Source of the DNA: Bacillota bacterium
GTDB lineage: Bacteria > Bacillota > Clostridia > Christensenellales > JAEXRW01
Reading direction: 5' to 3'
Assembly: GCA_023454175.1 (NCBI GenBank)
Contig: JAEXRW010000036.1
Coordinates: 106,805 to 170,804 of the forward strand
DNA: 64,000 bases
The notes beneath the pieces are model-generated. The model saw nothing but the letters and a program-made list of their open reading frames with translations. It made no database searches and was not told where the DNA came from. The translations under genes and the position numbers were made by a program. Below, piece after piece: positions 33,938 to 43,174 of the stretch (positions within the stretch are counted from its first letter, which is position 1; the number at the start of each line of letters is the position of its first letter).

Positions 33938-36526
33938 CCTATAGCAGACGATCTTCTGTGAGTCGATATCCGCGCTGATACGGATGTTCTCCGCGTCAAT
34001 GACCTTGATGACGTCAGCGTAAGTGCCTCGCTCCGGCAGCAGCTGGGCCAACCGGTTCTCCGCGTTCTCGAAGTACTCCGTGTGGTAGATCGTGTCGCAG
34101 GTGTCCGGGAAAAGCGCCACATACAGGATGTCGCTCTCCACCAGGTCCAGGAAGAAGTGCGACCCGTACGAAAGGTCGGGGATCATGGATGTCACCCTGC
34201 ATGCCGTCTCGCACAGCACGCTCGCGTTGCTGATCTCGCAGTACGATACTGGCACCCCGAGCGAGGGCGTGCTCGTCCCCCACCGCCCCGGCCCGATATA
34301 CAGGGCGGGCATGGTTTCCCGGTCCGTCAGTTGGTTGATCTCGCCGATGATCCTCGCCACATCATATTTCCCGGATTCGGGTAACCTGCCGTATGCCTCC
34401 GGTTCGATGTAGATGATGCGTTGGATCGGCCTTTGCAGCGTCATCCCCATGAAGTGCCCGCGGGATTCGAAGATGACGCTTTCCGGCAGGATGCCCTGGG
34501 GGATCCCTGCTTGCCGCATCTCCCCCTGCACTTGTAATGGCCTGCACTGCACCAGGTTGATGTGCGGCTCCTCCCCTTCGGTGAAGTTCACGGTGAATTC
34601 CACGTCTACGGGGTGTTTATACGCAGTTTCCAGCGTGGCAAGCATCCTGCGCATCAGCACGACGAAGTCCGTCTCCCTGATCAATCGCTCGTAGTTCAGG
34701 GTCCACGCCTCCTGCCCCTCGATGCCGTACTGTTTGATGCGTTCGTTCGTCTCGTGGTCGTATACAGCCAGCAGCCCCATGTCCACGCCCGTATGCTCCG
34801 CCATCAGCTTCGTAAATGGGATGGACTCCAGCTCGTTGGTTTCGATGTTCAGCACGTCCACCAGGTGTTGGGAATACGTCTTCATGTCCTCCGCGTCTTC
34901 AAACGGCTGCGCGCTGGGGCTGCCCAGCGCCATCATCCGTGGGTAATCCCCGTCCCCCCGGCCCACCGCCCGCGTCCCCAGGCCAAATACCATGCGCAGC
35001 ATCCCGGTCTTTGCGTCCATCCCCTGCCGCCAGATGTACAGGTTGTAGGAAAATCCCACGCCCCCCAGCACCGGGAAAAAGTATTTCTTGTAATGGTCGC
35101 CCGATACGCGCTGCACCAGCAGCGCCATCTGCTCCTCCTGCTGGTCCAGCTGCCGCTTCAGCCGGTATTCCAGCGCCTCCCGGTTCATCGTGCTCGCGTA
35201 TACGGCGCGCACGGCCTCTTCAAATGCGAGGTAACGCTGCGCGGGCGTCCCCTGGTTCACACAGAATACGCTCTCGTATTTCCCCGCGAATGCGTTGCCG
35301 AACCCGTCCTCCAGCAGGCTGCTCGAGCGAACGAGGATCGGGGATTGCCCGAAATACTCCAGCATCTGCATGAACTGCTCTTTGATCGCGTCGGGAAATA
35401 CGCCCGATTTCATATTTATTTTTAATTGCTCCGCCTTCTCGAAGTACCCTTCCTGCTTCCGCTGCTCCATCAGCAGCTGCCACCAGCCGTTCTGCACGAT
35501 ATACGTGTAAAAGACGTCCGAGCCGATATGGTACGAGTCGTGCGGTTCCAGCCGCAGGTTCCAGTCTACTTCCGGGTCGTGCGCCAGGATCTTGCGCGCC
35601 AGCAGCATCCCCACCGCCTTGCCCCCGATATACCCTGTCCCGATCAGCCGGGATTTTATTTTTAAGATGTCTTCCAGCGTGAAATGGCGCTTCGCCAGTT
35701 CCAGCATCTTCCCTTCCCGCGCGATGATCAGCCTGCACAGCTTGTCCAGCATCCCCGCGCGCTTCGTCTCGATGTCCGCGTCCCCGTCGTAGGCCATCTC
35801 CTCGGCCTGCAGGAAAAGCCTGTCCCAGAAATCCAGCATCCGGCTCGCGCCCTGGATACCCCGCTGCGGCAGGTTGGTGAAAAGCGCCGAAGCCTCCGCG
35901 CTGGACGTGATGGGCAGCAGTTTGTCCCCCTTCTGGATGTGGGGGAGGAACATCGTGGGCGAATACCGGTTCCACACCTTCAGGGGGTGGATGTACCTCC
36001 GCCCGTCGATATTATATAGATCGAGTAATAGCTGCGTCGTTTCGCGGATCCGCGCGATGGTCTCGAAGCTATGCCGGTTCCGCAGGATCGGGAAGTATGC
36101 GATGGTGTCCAGCTGGTACAGGAACGGGCACGTCACGCGAAAAAAGTTTCCCGTCATCAGGTCCGTCGCCCACGCGTGCAGCAGGTCGCTCAGGCAGTCA
36201 AATACGTAGTAGACCCCGATGCCTTCCTTTTCGATGATCGAATGCACCTGCACCGTAAAGGTTTCAAACCCCTGCGTGGCCTCCAGTTCGTAGCGCTTCA
36301 CGTCTTCCCGCTCGGGGATCAGCTCCCGGTGCCGCGCAAAGCGGATGTAGACCAGACGCCTCCCCTGCTCAAGGCTGGTTTTGATGAAAGGCTGCGCGAA
36401 GCTTTCGAAATCCTCCACGCTGTCCACCTGCCACACCACGTTGTCTCCCGCCCGCAGGAAGTTGATCGCCTCGTCCAGCCCCGCCACGCCTGTGCTGATC
36501 TTCTCATACCCCGCCATGTCCTCCAC
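33926..36526 (-). CDS. PEP/pyruvate-binding-domain protein with degenerate KaiC-like N-domain
   Basis: This is an 866-residue protein. Residues 1-200 look like a KaiC/RecA fold (STGVAGLDEAINFLRAGDNVVWQVDS, VYYVFDCLSDLL) but lack a GxxGxGKT loop. Residues from about 300 resemble the ATP-grasp N-domain of PEP synthase/PPDK: GYIGGKAVGMLLARKIL, ILVRSSSLLEDGFGNAFAGKYESVF and a later VDVEFTVNF. The phosphohistidine domain and the TIM-barrel PEP domain are absent, so it is not a complete PEP synthase. The start is unclear (GTG 36526 or ATG 36517). The last residues come from a repeat array. Confidence 0.8.
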   Translation of the reverse strand: MEDMAGYEKISTGVAGLDEAINFLRAGDNVVWQVDSVEDFESFAQPFIKTSLEQGRRLVYIRFARHRELIPEREDVKRYELEATQGFETFTVQVHSIIEKEGIGVYYVFDCLSDLLHAWATDLMTGNFFRVTCPFLYQLDTIAYFPILRNRHSFETIARIRETTQLLLDLYNIDGRRYIHPLKVWNRYSPTMFLPHIQKGDKLLPITSSAEASALFTNLPQRGIQGASRMLDFWDRLFLQAEEMAYDGDADIETKRAGMLDKLCRLIIAREGKMLELAKRHFTLEDILKIKSRLIGTGYIGGKAVGMLLARKILAHDPEVDWNLRLEPHDSYHIGSDVFYTYIVQNGWWQLLMEQRKQEGYFEKAEQLKINMKSGVFPDAIKEQFMQMLEYFGQSPILVRSSSLLEDGFGNAFAGKYESVFCVNQGTPAQRYLAFEEAVRAVYASTMNREALEYRLKRQLDQQEEQMALLVQRVSGDHYKKYFFPVLGGVGFSYNLYIWRQGMDAKTGMLRMVFGLGTRAVGRGDGDYPRMMALGSPSAQPFEDAEDMKTYSQHLVDVLNIETNELESIPFTKLMAEHTGVDMGLLAVYDHETNERIKQYGIEGQEAWTLNYERLIRETDFVVLMRRMLATLETAYKHPVDVEFTVNFTEGEEPHINLVQCRPLQVQGEMRQAGIPQGILPESVIFESRGHFMGMTLQRPIQRIIYIEPEAYGRLPESGKYDVARIIGEINQLTDRETMPALYIGPGRWGTSTPSLGVPVSYCEISNASVLCETACRVTSMIPDLSYGSHFFLDLVESDILYVALFPDTCDTIYHTEYFENAENRLAQLLPERGTYADVIKVIDAENIRISADIDSQKIVCYRVES

Positions 36527-36641
36527 CGCCTCGTTGTAATGGTCAAAGGGATGTAGTTTTTCTACTATAGCGTCTCTGTTTGATATTCTGATTAATCAGC
36601 TCCGCGCGTCATGCAGTCAGAGCTCTTGACAGGTAGACTTA

Positions 36642-37862
36642 CTAATAAACTTGTGTCAGTCTTACCTGTCCATTGGTTGGTTCTATTCGAAATAGATGGC
36701 TTGTCGAGCCATGAAACTCCAAGTCTCCAAAATTGAAAAAACAAGCATAATAAAGGCCTTCTTTCGTTGCGAATAAGTCTCCTCCTCCAAACATAGTCCT
36801 TGGTACTGAGCCATAGTCTGTTGTCTTGCCTGTGCTCATTTCAAAACCAAACAGAGTGGAGGCTTTATCATCAAACATCGTTGTTGTATACCATACTATG
36901 TCGTTTGATACTACAAAATCAAACGGTTCATTGGAAAGATTGCGATGCCAATCAAGTTTGACCAGGGTTTGTGTGCTATTGGTAATAAAATCGTACTTCT
37001 CGATTCCTTCAAAATCTATGTAGTAATAATATCTATTTGCGAATGTTGTTTCAGCATTTTCACTGTTGTCAAACAGAGGTGTTTCCTTCCCGGTAGTTAT
37101 ATTTATCTTGATTTGAAAGCAATCCGGAGCGTCAGTATCTTCTTCCTCACTCCATCTTTCAGCATCGTAAAATAAATAACTGCCATTGACCCCAGTCAAT
37201 GTATCGACTGTCGTTTCGTATTGATTATCATCCTGATGTTTAAATAAAAGTTTCTGGCCCAATCCATTTAAATCTATGCAATACGTCCCAGTAAACTGAT
37301 CATTGTATGCCAGTGTATAGATTTTGTTGTTGTATATTTTCATCGATATCAGTTCCCCGGGAAGCACTGTCTGTTTACCTGATCCGTCCGGTTTGATCCG
37401 CAGTATTCCCTGGTTCTCCTCGTTCTTCTCGTCCGATACAAAATAAAGCCATCCGTTTACATAAGCCAAATCATATATTATGCACCCCTGGAATATCTTT
37501 TTACGTTCACTCCCGTCCGGCCTGGACGAGAAAATATAGCTGACCCTGTCGTAATCATTTGAATACGATATCGTCTGGTCCTCCATCGTGAAAAAGATGT
37601 ACCCATCTCCTCCGCATACTGCCCCGCTCTGGACCTCACCTCCCGTGGATTCGATCGGAGATGTCATTCCAGTGGGTGTGTTGTTATTAGGCGCAGGATA
37701 TACGGCGATTGATGTTGCCACCGCATAAGTACTTGCATCTGCAAAGCTGGATGATGCAGTGGCGATGCTGCTGGCCTGTGTGGATATGAGTTCTTGTGAA
37801 CAACTGCAAAGTGCAAACATGGCAAGCAAAATAACAAAAATGTACGATACTCTAATTTTCAT
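36642..37862 (-). CDS. DUF5050-like beta-propeller lipoprotein
   Basis: This 406-residue protein has signal peptide and lipobox ALCSCS near residue 20, a Ser/Ala/Thr linker, and repeated blades such as CGGDGYIFFTMEDQ, YVNGWLYFVSDEKN, IYNNKIYTLAYNDQ and GVNGSYLFYDAER, with SRPDGSERKKIF and IKPDGSGKQTVL between. This is the DUF5050/TolB-like propeller pattern. It is related in style to the lipoproteins at 18568 and 19695. Its base composition is clearly more AT-rich than the window average, which may mean later acquisition. GAGG lies 8 bp before the ATG. Function unknown; extracytoplasmic. Confidence 0.8.
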   Translation of the reverse strand: MKIRVSYIFVILLAMFALCSCSQELISTQASSIATASSSFADASTYAVATSIAVYPAPNNNTPTGMTSPIESTGGEVQSGAVCGGDGYIFFTMEDQTISYSNDYDRVSYIFSSRPDGSERKKIFQGCIIYDLAYVNGWLYFVSDEKNEENQGILRIKPDGSGKQTVLPGELISMKIYNNKIYTLAYNDQFTGTYCIDLNGLGQKLLFKHQDDNQYETTVDTLTGVNGSYLFYDAERWSEEEDTDAPDCFQIKINITTGKETPLFDNSENAETTFANRYYYYIDFEGIEKYDFITNSTQTLVKLDWHRNLSNEPFDFVVSNDIVWYTTTMFDDKASTLFGFEMSTGKTTDYGSVPRTMFGGGDLFATKEGLYYACFFNFGDLEFHGSTSHLFRIEPTNGQVRLTQVY

Positions 37863-37945
37863 CGATAGCCTCGCCTGTATAAAGATTTATGATGAGGTTC
37901 CTGGAATGTATTTACGATGTTATGTTATCATATTTTTACATATAT

Positions 37946-37976
37946 AAAAACCCCGTCTGCGTAAGCAAACGGGGCC
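37946..37976 (-). terminator. Terminator of lipoprotein gene 38004-38810
   Basis: The minus strand reads GCCCCGTTTGC, TTAC loop, GCAGACGGGG, then five T. It lies about 30 bp after the stop codon. Confidence 0.85.
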
Positions 37977-38003
37977 TCGTTATGTCTGGTTTTAACTCAT
38001 GGT

Positions 38004-38810
38004 TTAATGATAATAATTCGCCAGTTCCCACTTGAACGTGTTCTTGATCCGTTCTTTCATGTACGTGGCCGTATCCCACTTGGCCGCTTCCGCCGGCAGG
38101 TTCGCACTCACGTCCGCCGGGTTCACCGTCAGCCTGCGTTTGACGTCGGTATATTTTGCGCCTGTACGATCGAATGCTACGTTGGGGTCAAATGCATAGA
38201 CGATTTGCTGGAAGCACAAGTCTCCCGCCAGTTGCCCTACCGTCACGCCTTCTGCCGTCACCACGCCCTGCGGCGCTCCCCATATCCTGTAGCCGCCTTC
38301 CTTGGTCTTCACTTTGTCTTTGAAGTTTGCGTCCACATTGGTATCGGCAGGTGCCGTCCCGATGAAGAAAGCCGTGAGTGTTACTTTGGAGCCATCCTTC
38401 ACGGTGCTATTGGTGAGATTCGTATCGTTGATATACTGGCAAATTTGGTTGCTCAGCTCATTGTTCCCGCCGGCCACCACCACGATGCTCGCGTTCCGTC
38501 CGCCCTGCCCGTTGGCATCCTTTCCGTAAACGGTGGTGTAAAGCTGCGTGAGCACGCCCTTGACGGCGTCGATGTTCGCTTCGGGTTTGGATTCCTGGAT
38601 GTCCCAGCCTTTTGTGGCCCCCAGGGTCTTCCAGCACTCCACTGCCTTGTTTGTGGTATCGTCCGTACCCAGGATGATGAGCCCCGCTGTCCGCCCGAAA
38701 CTGTTGTCATAGCCGATGGGGGAGGTTCCTCCGCAGGAGCATGCCGTCAGGATCAATGCCGCGCCCAGCACCAGCGCCACCAGCGCCGCTATTTTTGCTT
38801 TGGATCTCAT
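38004..38810 (-). CDS. Lipoprotein of unknown function, possible periplasmic-binding fold
   Basis: This 268-residue protein has signal peptide and lipobox ILTACS near residue 24. The mature part contains GLIILGTDDTTNKAVECWKTLGATKGWDIQES, ASIVVVAGGNNELSNQICQYIND and GVTVGQLAGDLCFQQIVYAFDPNVAFDRTG. The alternating strand/helix pattern with VVVAGGNNE is reminiscent of periplasmic-binding-protein-like lipoproteins, but no family is certain. Upstream and downstream genes are unrelated. It is followed by a strong terminator and is probably monocistronic. Confidence 0.75.
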   Translation of the reverse strand: MRSKAKIAALVALVLGAALILTACSCGGTSPIGYDNSFGRTAGLIILGTDDTTNKAVECWKTLGATKGWDIQESKPEANIDAVKGVLTQLYTTVYGKDANGQGGRNASIVVVAGGNNELSNQICQYINDTNLTNSTVKDGSKVTLTAFFIGTAPADTNVDANFKDKVKTKEGGYRIWGAPQGVVTAEGVTVGQLAGDLCFQQIVYAFDPNVAFDRTGAKYTDVKRRLTVNPADVSANLPAEAAKWDTATYMKERIKNTFKWELANYYH

Positions 38811-39637
38811 AGTGTCGTTTTCCCTCCGTATATTGCCTCTGTCTTTTCCCGGTTTAAAAGATTGGGAATAAGGCGGTTTAAAGTCAGAATTGCGTTACTG
38901 TACTATTTTAAACCTTTTTCCGCCCGTTGTCATATATTATTTTTCGTTTTGAATCAAGGGTAATATACCCATGCCTTGCCTTCCCCCTGGAACTATTGGA
39001 CGCCTTTGACCTTTGGATGAACTGGGCTGCGTTCATCTTTGTGATGCTCACCCATTATTTGGGGATCCGCGAAACATCCCGCAGGATCATAAGCGGCTTG
39101 CGGGGTTGTCTTTAATAAAATAATGAAGAAGGTTATCACTCCTCCTTCTTTCTTTTAATGTATAGTCAATGATTAACGTTTGCTTTCGCATCCCGCTTTC
39201 CCATTTTCGTTTGCCTTTTCATTTGAGTTCAATGGCTTTTGAATTGTCTTTCGGATAGGTGCGTTTTCATTCCGGAGTTTGCGCTGCGTGCCTGGGGGTT
39301 CATGTTGTTCGGCGTTTTTCGGGAAGGTTGAACATGCTTCCTCTGGTGTAATTATCTCCGTTTTTCCCGCTTTTATCCATCTGTCATGCAATAAAAAAGC
39401 GGCTCCAATCGGTTTAGGCCGGTTGGATTGCCTCGAAAGCCGCTTTCTTATTATAAAAGGAGGAGAGATACTTTTGTTTTGCTCACTTTATTTATACCGC
39501 TCCAGTGTGATGTTTTTGTGTGGAAAAGCAGAAACCTGCATGGAGCATTTTGCTAACCCGATGAAAGATCGATACCCCCGTAGAGCATTAAATTCATGCC
39601 GTGAAGGGAGGCGACGCTTCTCCCTTCACGGCATTCC
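38811..39637. other. Gene-free region with hairpins
   Basis: No convincing gene. It holds an AAGAAGG/CCTTCTT hairpin at 39123-39149, an AAAGCGGCT/AGCCGCTTT hairpin at 39396-39446, and a perfect 15-bp-arm hairpin ATGCCGTGAAGGGAG/CTCCCTTCACGGCAT at 39596-39634. A 72-codon minus-strand frame at 39173-39391 starts with TTG and has no ribosome site, so it is not called. Confidence 0.6.
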
Positions 39638-39672
39638 GCAATTCTTAATTCTTAACTATTAACTATTAATCC
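39638..39672. repeat. 7-bp-period array beyond the flavoprotein terminator
   Basis: TTCTTAA/CTATTAA units with a 7-bp step, preceded by GGCATTCCGCAA, lie directly 3' of the terminator of the minus-strand gene. Confidence 0.7.
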
Positions 39673-39674
39673 TT

Positions 39675-39705
39675 AATAACAAAGCCCTTTAAGGGCTTTG
39701 TTATT
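39675..39705 (-). terminator. Palindromic terminator containing a stop codon
   Basis: Perfect 15-bp arms (AATAACAAAGCCCTT and its complement) flank one base. The stop codon of the flavodoxin-like gene (39704-39706) lies within the last arm, so the ribosome would sit on the hairpin. Confidence 0.8.
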
Positions 39706-40396
39706 AAATCCAGCCATTTGCTTCCCAGTGTTTCCGGTCCCGTTCGTTCCACGTGTTCTTCTTCATCATCCCCGTCATCGCCTTGAAGACCATGCCCCGG
39801 AAAAGCGGCGCCGGTACTTTGCCTATGTTCCGGACATCCCTGGCGATCTTCCTTGCCAGCTTTGCGGTATCCCGTTTCACCTTTGCCTGTATTTTAGGGG
39901 ATACGTCGCTCCACTTCATCGCGGATACCCTGCCTTTGAAGCTGTACAGCCGCTTCACGCCCCAGAACTTCAGGCTGCTGCGCATCGTCTTGCTCGTGTG
40001 CCCCAAGCCCGCCCCCGCGGTGGTGGAGATGGTCACGCCCACCTTGTTGAACATCTTTGGGTTCGGCCTGTGGCTCATCCACATGTAGCACAGGTGGTCC
40101 AGCAGCGCTTTCATGCCGCCCGTCACGTCCAGCGCGTACACCGGGGAAGTCAGGATCACCACGTCCGCGTCTAATATAGCCTCAGTGATGGGCAGCATCG
40201 CGGCGGCATGCGGGCAGGTATGCTCGCCGTTATAAAAGCATGAGAAGCATCCGTTGCAAAAATGGGGCATGTCTTTCGGCAGTGTGAATTCTGCCGTTTC
40301 GACGGTATCATAATGGCCCAGTGCCTCCGTCAGCAGCTCCGTGCAGTGCCGGGTGCTGCCGTGGCGGGCGTTTCCGTGGATGATCGTCACTTTCAT
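39704..40396 (-). CDS. Flavodoxin-fold NAD(P)H-dependent FMN reductase-like protein
   Basis: This 230-residue protein has a flavin phosphate loop (IIHGNARHGSTRHCTELL), a cysteine cluster CNGCFSCFYNGEHTCPH after beta-2, and VVILTSPVYALDVTGGMKALLDH, the usual flavodoxin-fold oxidoreductase pattern in Clostridia. The tail of about 85 residues is basic (VKRDTAKLARKIARDVR...MMKKNTWNERDRKHWEANGW). It follows the TetR gene by 31 bp in the three-gene operon controlled from 41490-41538. A role in reduction of quinones or similar toxic compounds fits TetR control but is inference. Confidence 0.85.
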   Translation of the reverse strand: MKVTIIHGNARHGSTRHCTELLTEALGHYDTVETAEFTLPKDMPHFCNGCFSCFYNGEHTCPHAAAMLPITEAILDADVVILTSPVYALDVTGGMKALLDHLCYMWMSHRPNPKMFNKVGVTISTTAGAGLGHTSKTMRSSLKFWGVKRLYSFKGRVSAMKWSDVSPKIQAKVKRDTAKLARKIARDVRNIGKVPAPLFRGMVFKAMTGMMKKNTWNERDRKHWEANGWI

Positions 40397-40427
40397 ATCT
40401 GTGTTCTCCCTTAAATCTTAATGCGTT

Positions 40428-41072
40428 TTAATCGGCTCTTTCCGGCTTCACGCTGTAGGTCTCGCTGAAATGCCGGATGTGCCGCATGAATAGTTCCCGC
40501 GCCTGCTTCACGCCTTCCTCGTCGTGGCCGTACATGTAAAAGAGCAGGAAGGCGGGCGCGTAAAATTCCACCGCCAGCAGGTATGGGTCGGCCTCAATGA
40601 AGCACCCGGCCTTGATCATCGCATCGAAAAGCTTCGTCTGGTATTCGATGCTGCTGGAAAACGAGATCTCGCGGAAAAGCATGGAGAGCTTTTCGTTGCG
40701 GTATTGCTCAATGGTGAGGAGCTTTCGCAGTTTCACGTGGACCTCGTCGGCGAATACCGCTTCAAATACCTGCCCCGCCGCAGCCGCGAATTGTTCCGTG
40801 GTCATGTTTCTGTACATGCTTACCGTCCGTTCGTCCGCGCTGAACTGCATGTCCTCGCTGATCAGCTGGCCCTGCTGGAAATACTGGTTGATCCGCGCCG
40901 AATACTCCTTCACGATGCACTCGAAGATCTCTTCCTTGCTCTTGAAGTGGTTGTACAGCGAGCTCGCCTTGATCCCCACGGCCTGGGCGATGTCCCGCAC
41001 GTTCACCGCGTCAAATCCTTTCACCGAAAAGAGGTTCAGCGCTTCCTGCAATATCTTTTCCCGGTTGTTCAT
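40428..41072 (-). CDS. TetR-family repressor
   Basis: This 214-residue protein has HTH motif REKILQEALNLFSVKGFDAVNVRDIAQAVGIKASSLYNHFKSKEEIFECIVKEYSARI at the N-terminus and a helical ligand domain. Its ATG (41072) overlaps the TGA of the upstream gene (ATGA). The operon promoter carries two near-identical inverted repeats of ACTAACAnnTGTTAGT, one exactly in the -35/-10 spacer and one just after -10, a layout expected for tight autorepression. It probably responds to a small hydrophobic compound. Confidence 0.92.
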   Translation of the reverse strand: MNNREKILQEALNLFSVKGFDAVNVRDIAQAVGIKASSLYNHFKSKEEIFECIVKEYSARINQYFQQGQLISEDMQFSADERTVSMYRNMTTEQFAAAAGQVFEAVFADEVHVKLRKLLTIEQYRNEKLSMLFREISFSSSIEYQTKLFDAMIKAGCFIEADPYLLAVEFYAPAFLLFYMYGHDEEGVKQARELFMRHIRHFSETYSVKPERAD

Positions 41073-41470
41073 GCCATTCCACCTGCCAGCAGGATCGGCC
41101 GTGAGATCTCGATGGCCAGCACCTGCACCAGGAACAGGGCCGATACGATGGTGAAGCAGTGGCGCCTCGCGTTCTGGTTTTTCAGGAAGATGCTCACAAA
41201 GCCGGTCAGGGCGATGGCCCCGCCCGCGATCATGCACACCATGGACTGCCAGCCCATCGGGGCGAATACCGCATTGGGCATCATGTATGCGTCCCGTGTT
41301 GCGGAGAGCGCGCTGATGGCGATGCCGACCCCGATGAAGAGCGCGATCCACCGGCCCCATTTTTTCACCTTGGTTCCGTTTTTGATGGCCAGCACGCTGA
41401 AGGCCAGCATGCCCAGCACCAGTACGATGGTGAGTACCGAGATGACGTTTTCGAAATAAAGTGCTTTCAT
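41069..41470 (-). CDS. Four-helix membrane protein of unknown function
   Basis: This 133-residue protein has four predicted membrane helices (near residues 10-30, 40-60, 75-95, 104-122), short loops, and a basic KNGTKVKKWGRW loop between helices 1 and 2. No family is recognised; the size resembles DUF4383-like or MAPEG-like small membrane proteins. The ATG at 41470 follows TAAGGAGA by about 9 bp. It is the first gene of the operon with the TetR repressor and flavoprotein, so it is likely induced by the same signal. Confidence 0.75.
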   Translation of the reverse strand: MKALYFENVISVLTIVLVLGMLAFSVLAIKNGTKVKKWGRWIALFIGVGIAISALSATRDAYMMPNAVFAPMGWQSMVCMIAGGAIALTGFVSIFLKNQNARRHCFTIVSALFLVQVLAIEISRPILLAGGMA

Positions 41471-41489
41471 GATTGCTGTTCTCCTTAAA

Positions 41490-41538
41490 ACTAACATTTG
41501 TTAGTCACATTCTAAACTAACATCTGTTAGTTTGTCAA
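41490..41538 (-). promoter_or_regulatory. Promoter with two TetR operators
   Basis: TTGACA (41538-41533), an 18-bp spacer and TAGAAT (41514-41509) form the promoter. The spacer is itself the palindrome AACTAACATCTGTTAGTT (41515-41532). A second, ACTAACATTTGTTAGT (41490-41505), lies between -10 and the ribosome site. Confidence 0.9.
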
Positions 41539-41569
41539 CAGGTTTTCGAGAATTTTATGAAAATAAAAA

Positions 41570-41959
41570 AAGCCCTTGAGGGGGTCCTACTATTGCGAGC
41601 AAGCAAAATAGATAGGACTTCCCCCGCAGGGTTATCTTGCCTCCCTCGGACGGGTGTAGCACCCGTTTGTGAGTGGAGGTGGCACTAATGTGACCCGATA
41701 AGGGTCGCTATGTGCCGGAAAGAGTGATATCCTTTAGTCTAATAGCCCCCGCAGGGTAATAGTCAATTGTCCATTATCAATTCTCAATTAAATAAGCCCC
41801 TGCAGGGCTCACCGCAACTCTCAACTCTCCACTTTCAACTCTCAACTAAAAAATGCCCCGAGGGGAATTCTCAATTCTCCATTTTCAATTCTCATTTAAA
41901 TAAGCCCCTGCAGGGCTCACCAAAATTCTTAATTATTAATTATTAATTCTAAACTATTA
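41570..41959. repeat. Composite repeat block ending at the diguanylate cyclase stop
   Basis: This holds an AAAGCCC...-headed hairpin, CCTCCCTCGGACGGGTGTAGCACCCGT hairpins (41640-41670), and four heptad runs (TTCTCAA, CTCTCAA, TTCTCCA and TTATTAA types) separated by GCCCCTGCAGGGCTCACC linkers. The last heptad run joins the TAA stop of the GGDEF gene. No gene. Confidence 0.8.
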
Positions 41960-43174
41960 AAAGAATTTCAGTTGTATTCCGCTTTCCACGTCCATCTCCG
42001 CGCATTCCTGCTGCCCGTAGACCGTCAGGGTGTCCCCGCCGTTGCTCTTGGAGCGGTAGCACGCGCTGTCCCCCAGCTTGAAGAGCAGGTTTTCCTGCAT
42101 GTGGCTCTCAGGCACGATACTCACCACCCCCAGGGATATCGACCCCATGTCAAATCCCCGCGCCTGCTTCCAGTCATCCCGCAGCTTGCGGATGGCGTGG
42201 AGGATGCTGTCCCCCACCTGTACCGCGCCTTCCGATGGCGTGTTGGGCATGATGATGATGAATTCGTCCCCGCCGAAGCGCCCTGCCACGTCGGTGGCGC
42301 GCTTCACCTTGTCCTTGATGATCGAGGCGTATTTGATCAGCATCTCGTCCCCGGCCAGGTGTCCGTAGTAGTCGTTGAAGTTTTTGAACCGGTCCGCGTC
42401 GATGAAGATGACGGAAAGCGGCTGCTTCTCCCGCATGCACCGGTTCCATTCCTGCGTAAATACGATATCCGCCTTCCTGCGGTTGGCCAGCCCCGTCAGG
42501 TAATCCGTTTCGGAAGCCTTTGACAGCATCTCGTTGAGTTTCACCAGTTCCACGTTCTGTGCCACGATGATGCTTTTGTCGATGTAGTTTTCCACGCGCA
42601 GCCGCGCCCGCGCCTGGTTCAGCGCCATCCCCACGATCATGAAGCCCGCCAGGTTCAGCGCCGTGATGACGGTATCCTCCATCGGCATCCTGCTCGTGGC
42701 CACCATCCCTGCTAGCAGCATCGCCATCACCAGTACCAGCATCCACACCTTCAGCCGCCGCTGGAAGAGCATGCCCAGCGTCCCCAGGTAGGCCGCGCCC
42801 GCCTCCACCAGCCCGCCCCGCCCCAGCAGGAAAGCCAGCATGGGCACGCACAGCGTGGCGCCTGTCAGCAGGTAGTCCAGTATCCCGTAGATGCCGTTGC
42901 GTTTTCCGCTGGAAAAGGTTTTGTAGGAAAGCAGCCACAGTGCCGCAAAAAGCAATCCCCCGCCGCCGTAAACAGATGCCATCGTGCACCAGTAGAGGTT
43001 GTCCTGAACGAGGCTGGTGATGCCCATGATGATCGCGATGGTGATCAAGATGATGGAGGCAGTGGCGGAGACATACCTGGATATATCCAGGTACTCCGCG
43101 TACTCGTTTTCCAGGAATGCTTTTTGCTTGTCTTTGGGGATCTCGTATTCGAAACCCCGCAGGATGCGCAGCAT
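41957..43174 (-). CDS. Membrane diguanylate cyclase (GGDEF)
   Basis: This 405-residue protein has five or six membrane helices in residues 35-185, a short coiled stretch, and a GGDEF domain at about 220-385: ETDYLTGLANRR, VIFIDADRFKNFNDYYGHLAGDEML, and RFGGDEFII. RATD lies five residues before GGDEF, the spacing of the inhibitory I-site (RxxD). It should make cyclic di-GMP with product inhibition. GGGGG lies about 7 bp before the ATG. No EAL or PilZ genes are nearby. The sensing function is presumably in the membrane part. Confidence 0.93.
   Translation of the reverse strand: MLRILRGFEYEIPKDKQKAFLENEYAEYLDISRYVSATASIILITIAIIMGITSLVQDNLYWCTMASVYGGGGLLFAALWLLSYKTFSSGKRNGIYGILDYLLTGATLCVPMLAFLLGRGGLVEAGAAYLGTLGMLFQRRLKVWMLVLVMAMLLAGMVATSRMPMEDTVITALNLAGFMIVGMALNQARARLRVENYIDKSIIVAQNVELVKLNEMLSKASETDYLTGLANRRKADIVFTQEWNRCMREKQPLSVIFIDADRFKNFNDYYGHLAGDEMLIKYASIIKDKVKRATDVAGRFGGDEFIIIMPNTPSEGAVQVGDSILHAIRKLRDDWKQARGFDMGSISLGVVSIVPESHMQENLLFKLGDSACYRSKSNGGDTLTVYGQQECAEMDVESGIQLKFF

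Noticed and set aside
34562..35425. Plus-strand frame of about 287 codons
   Set aside because: Shadow of the KaiC/PPDK-like gene; Arg/His/Gln-rich composition.
39173..39391. 72-codon minus-strand gene
   Set aside because: TTG start without a ribosome site, and no family.
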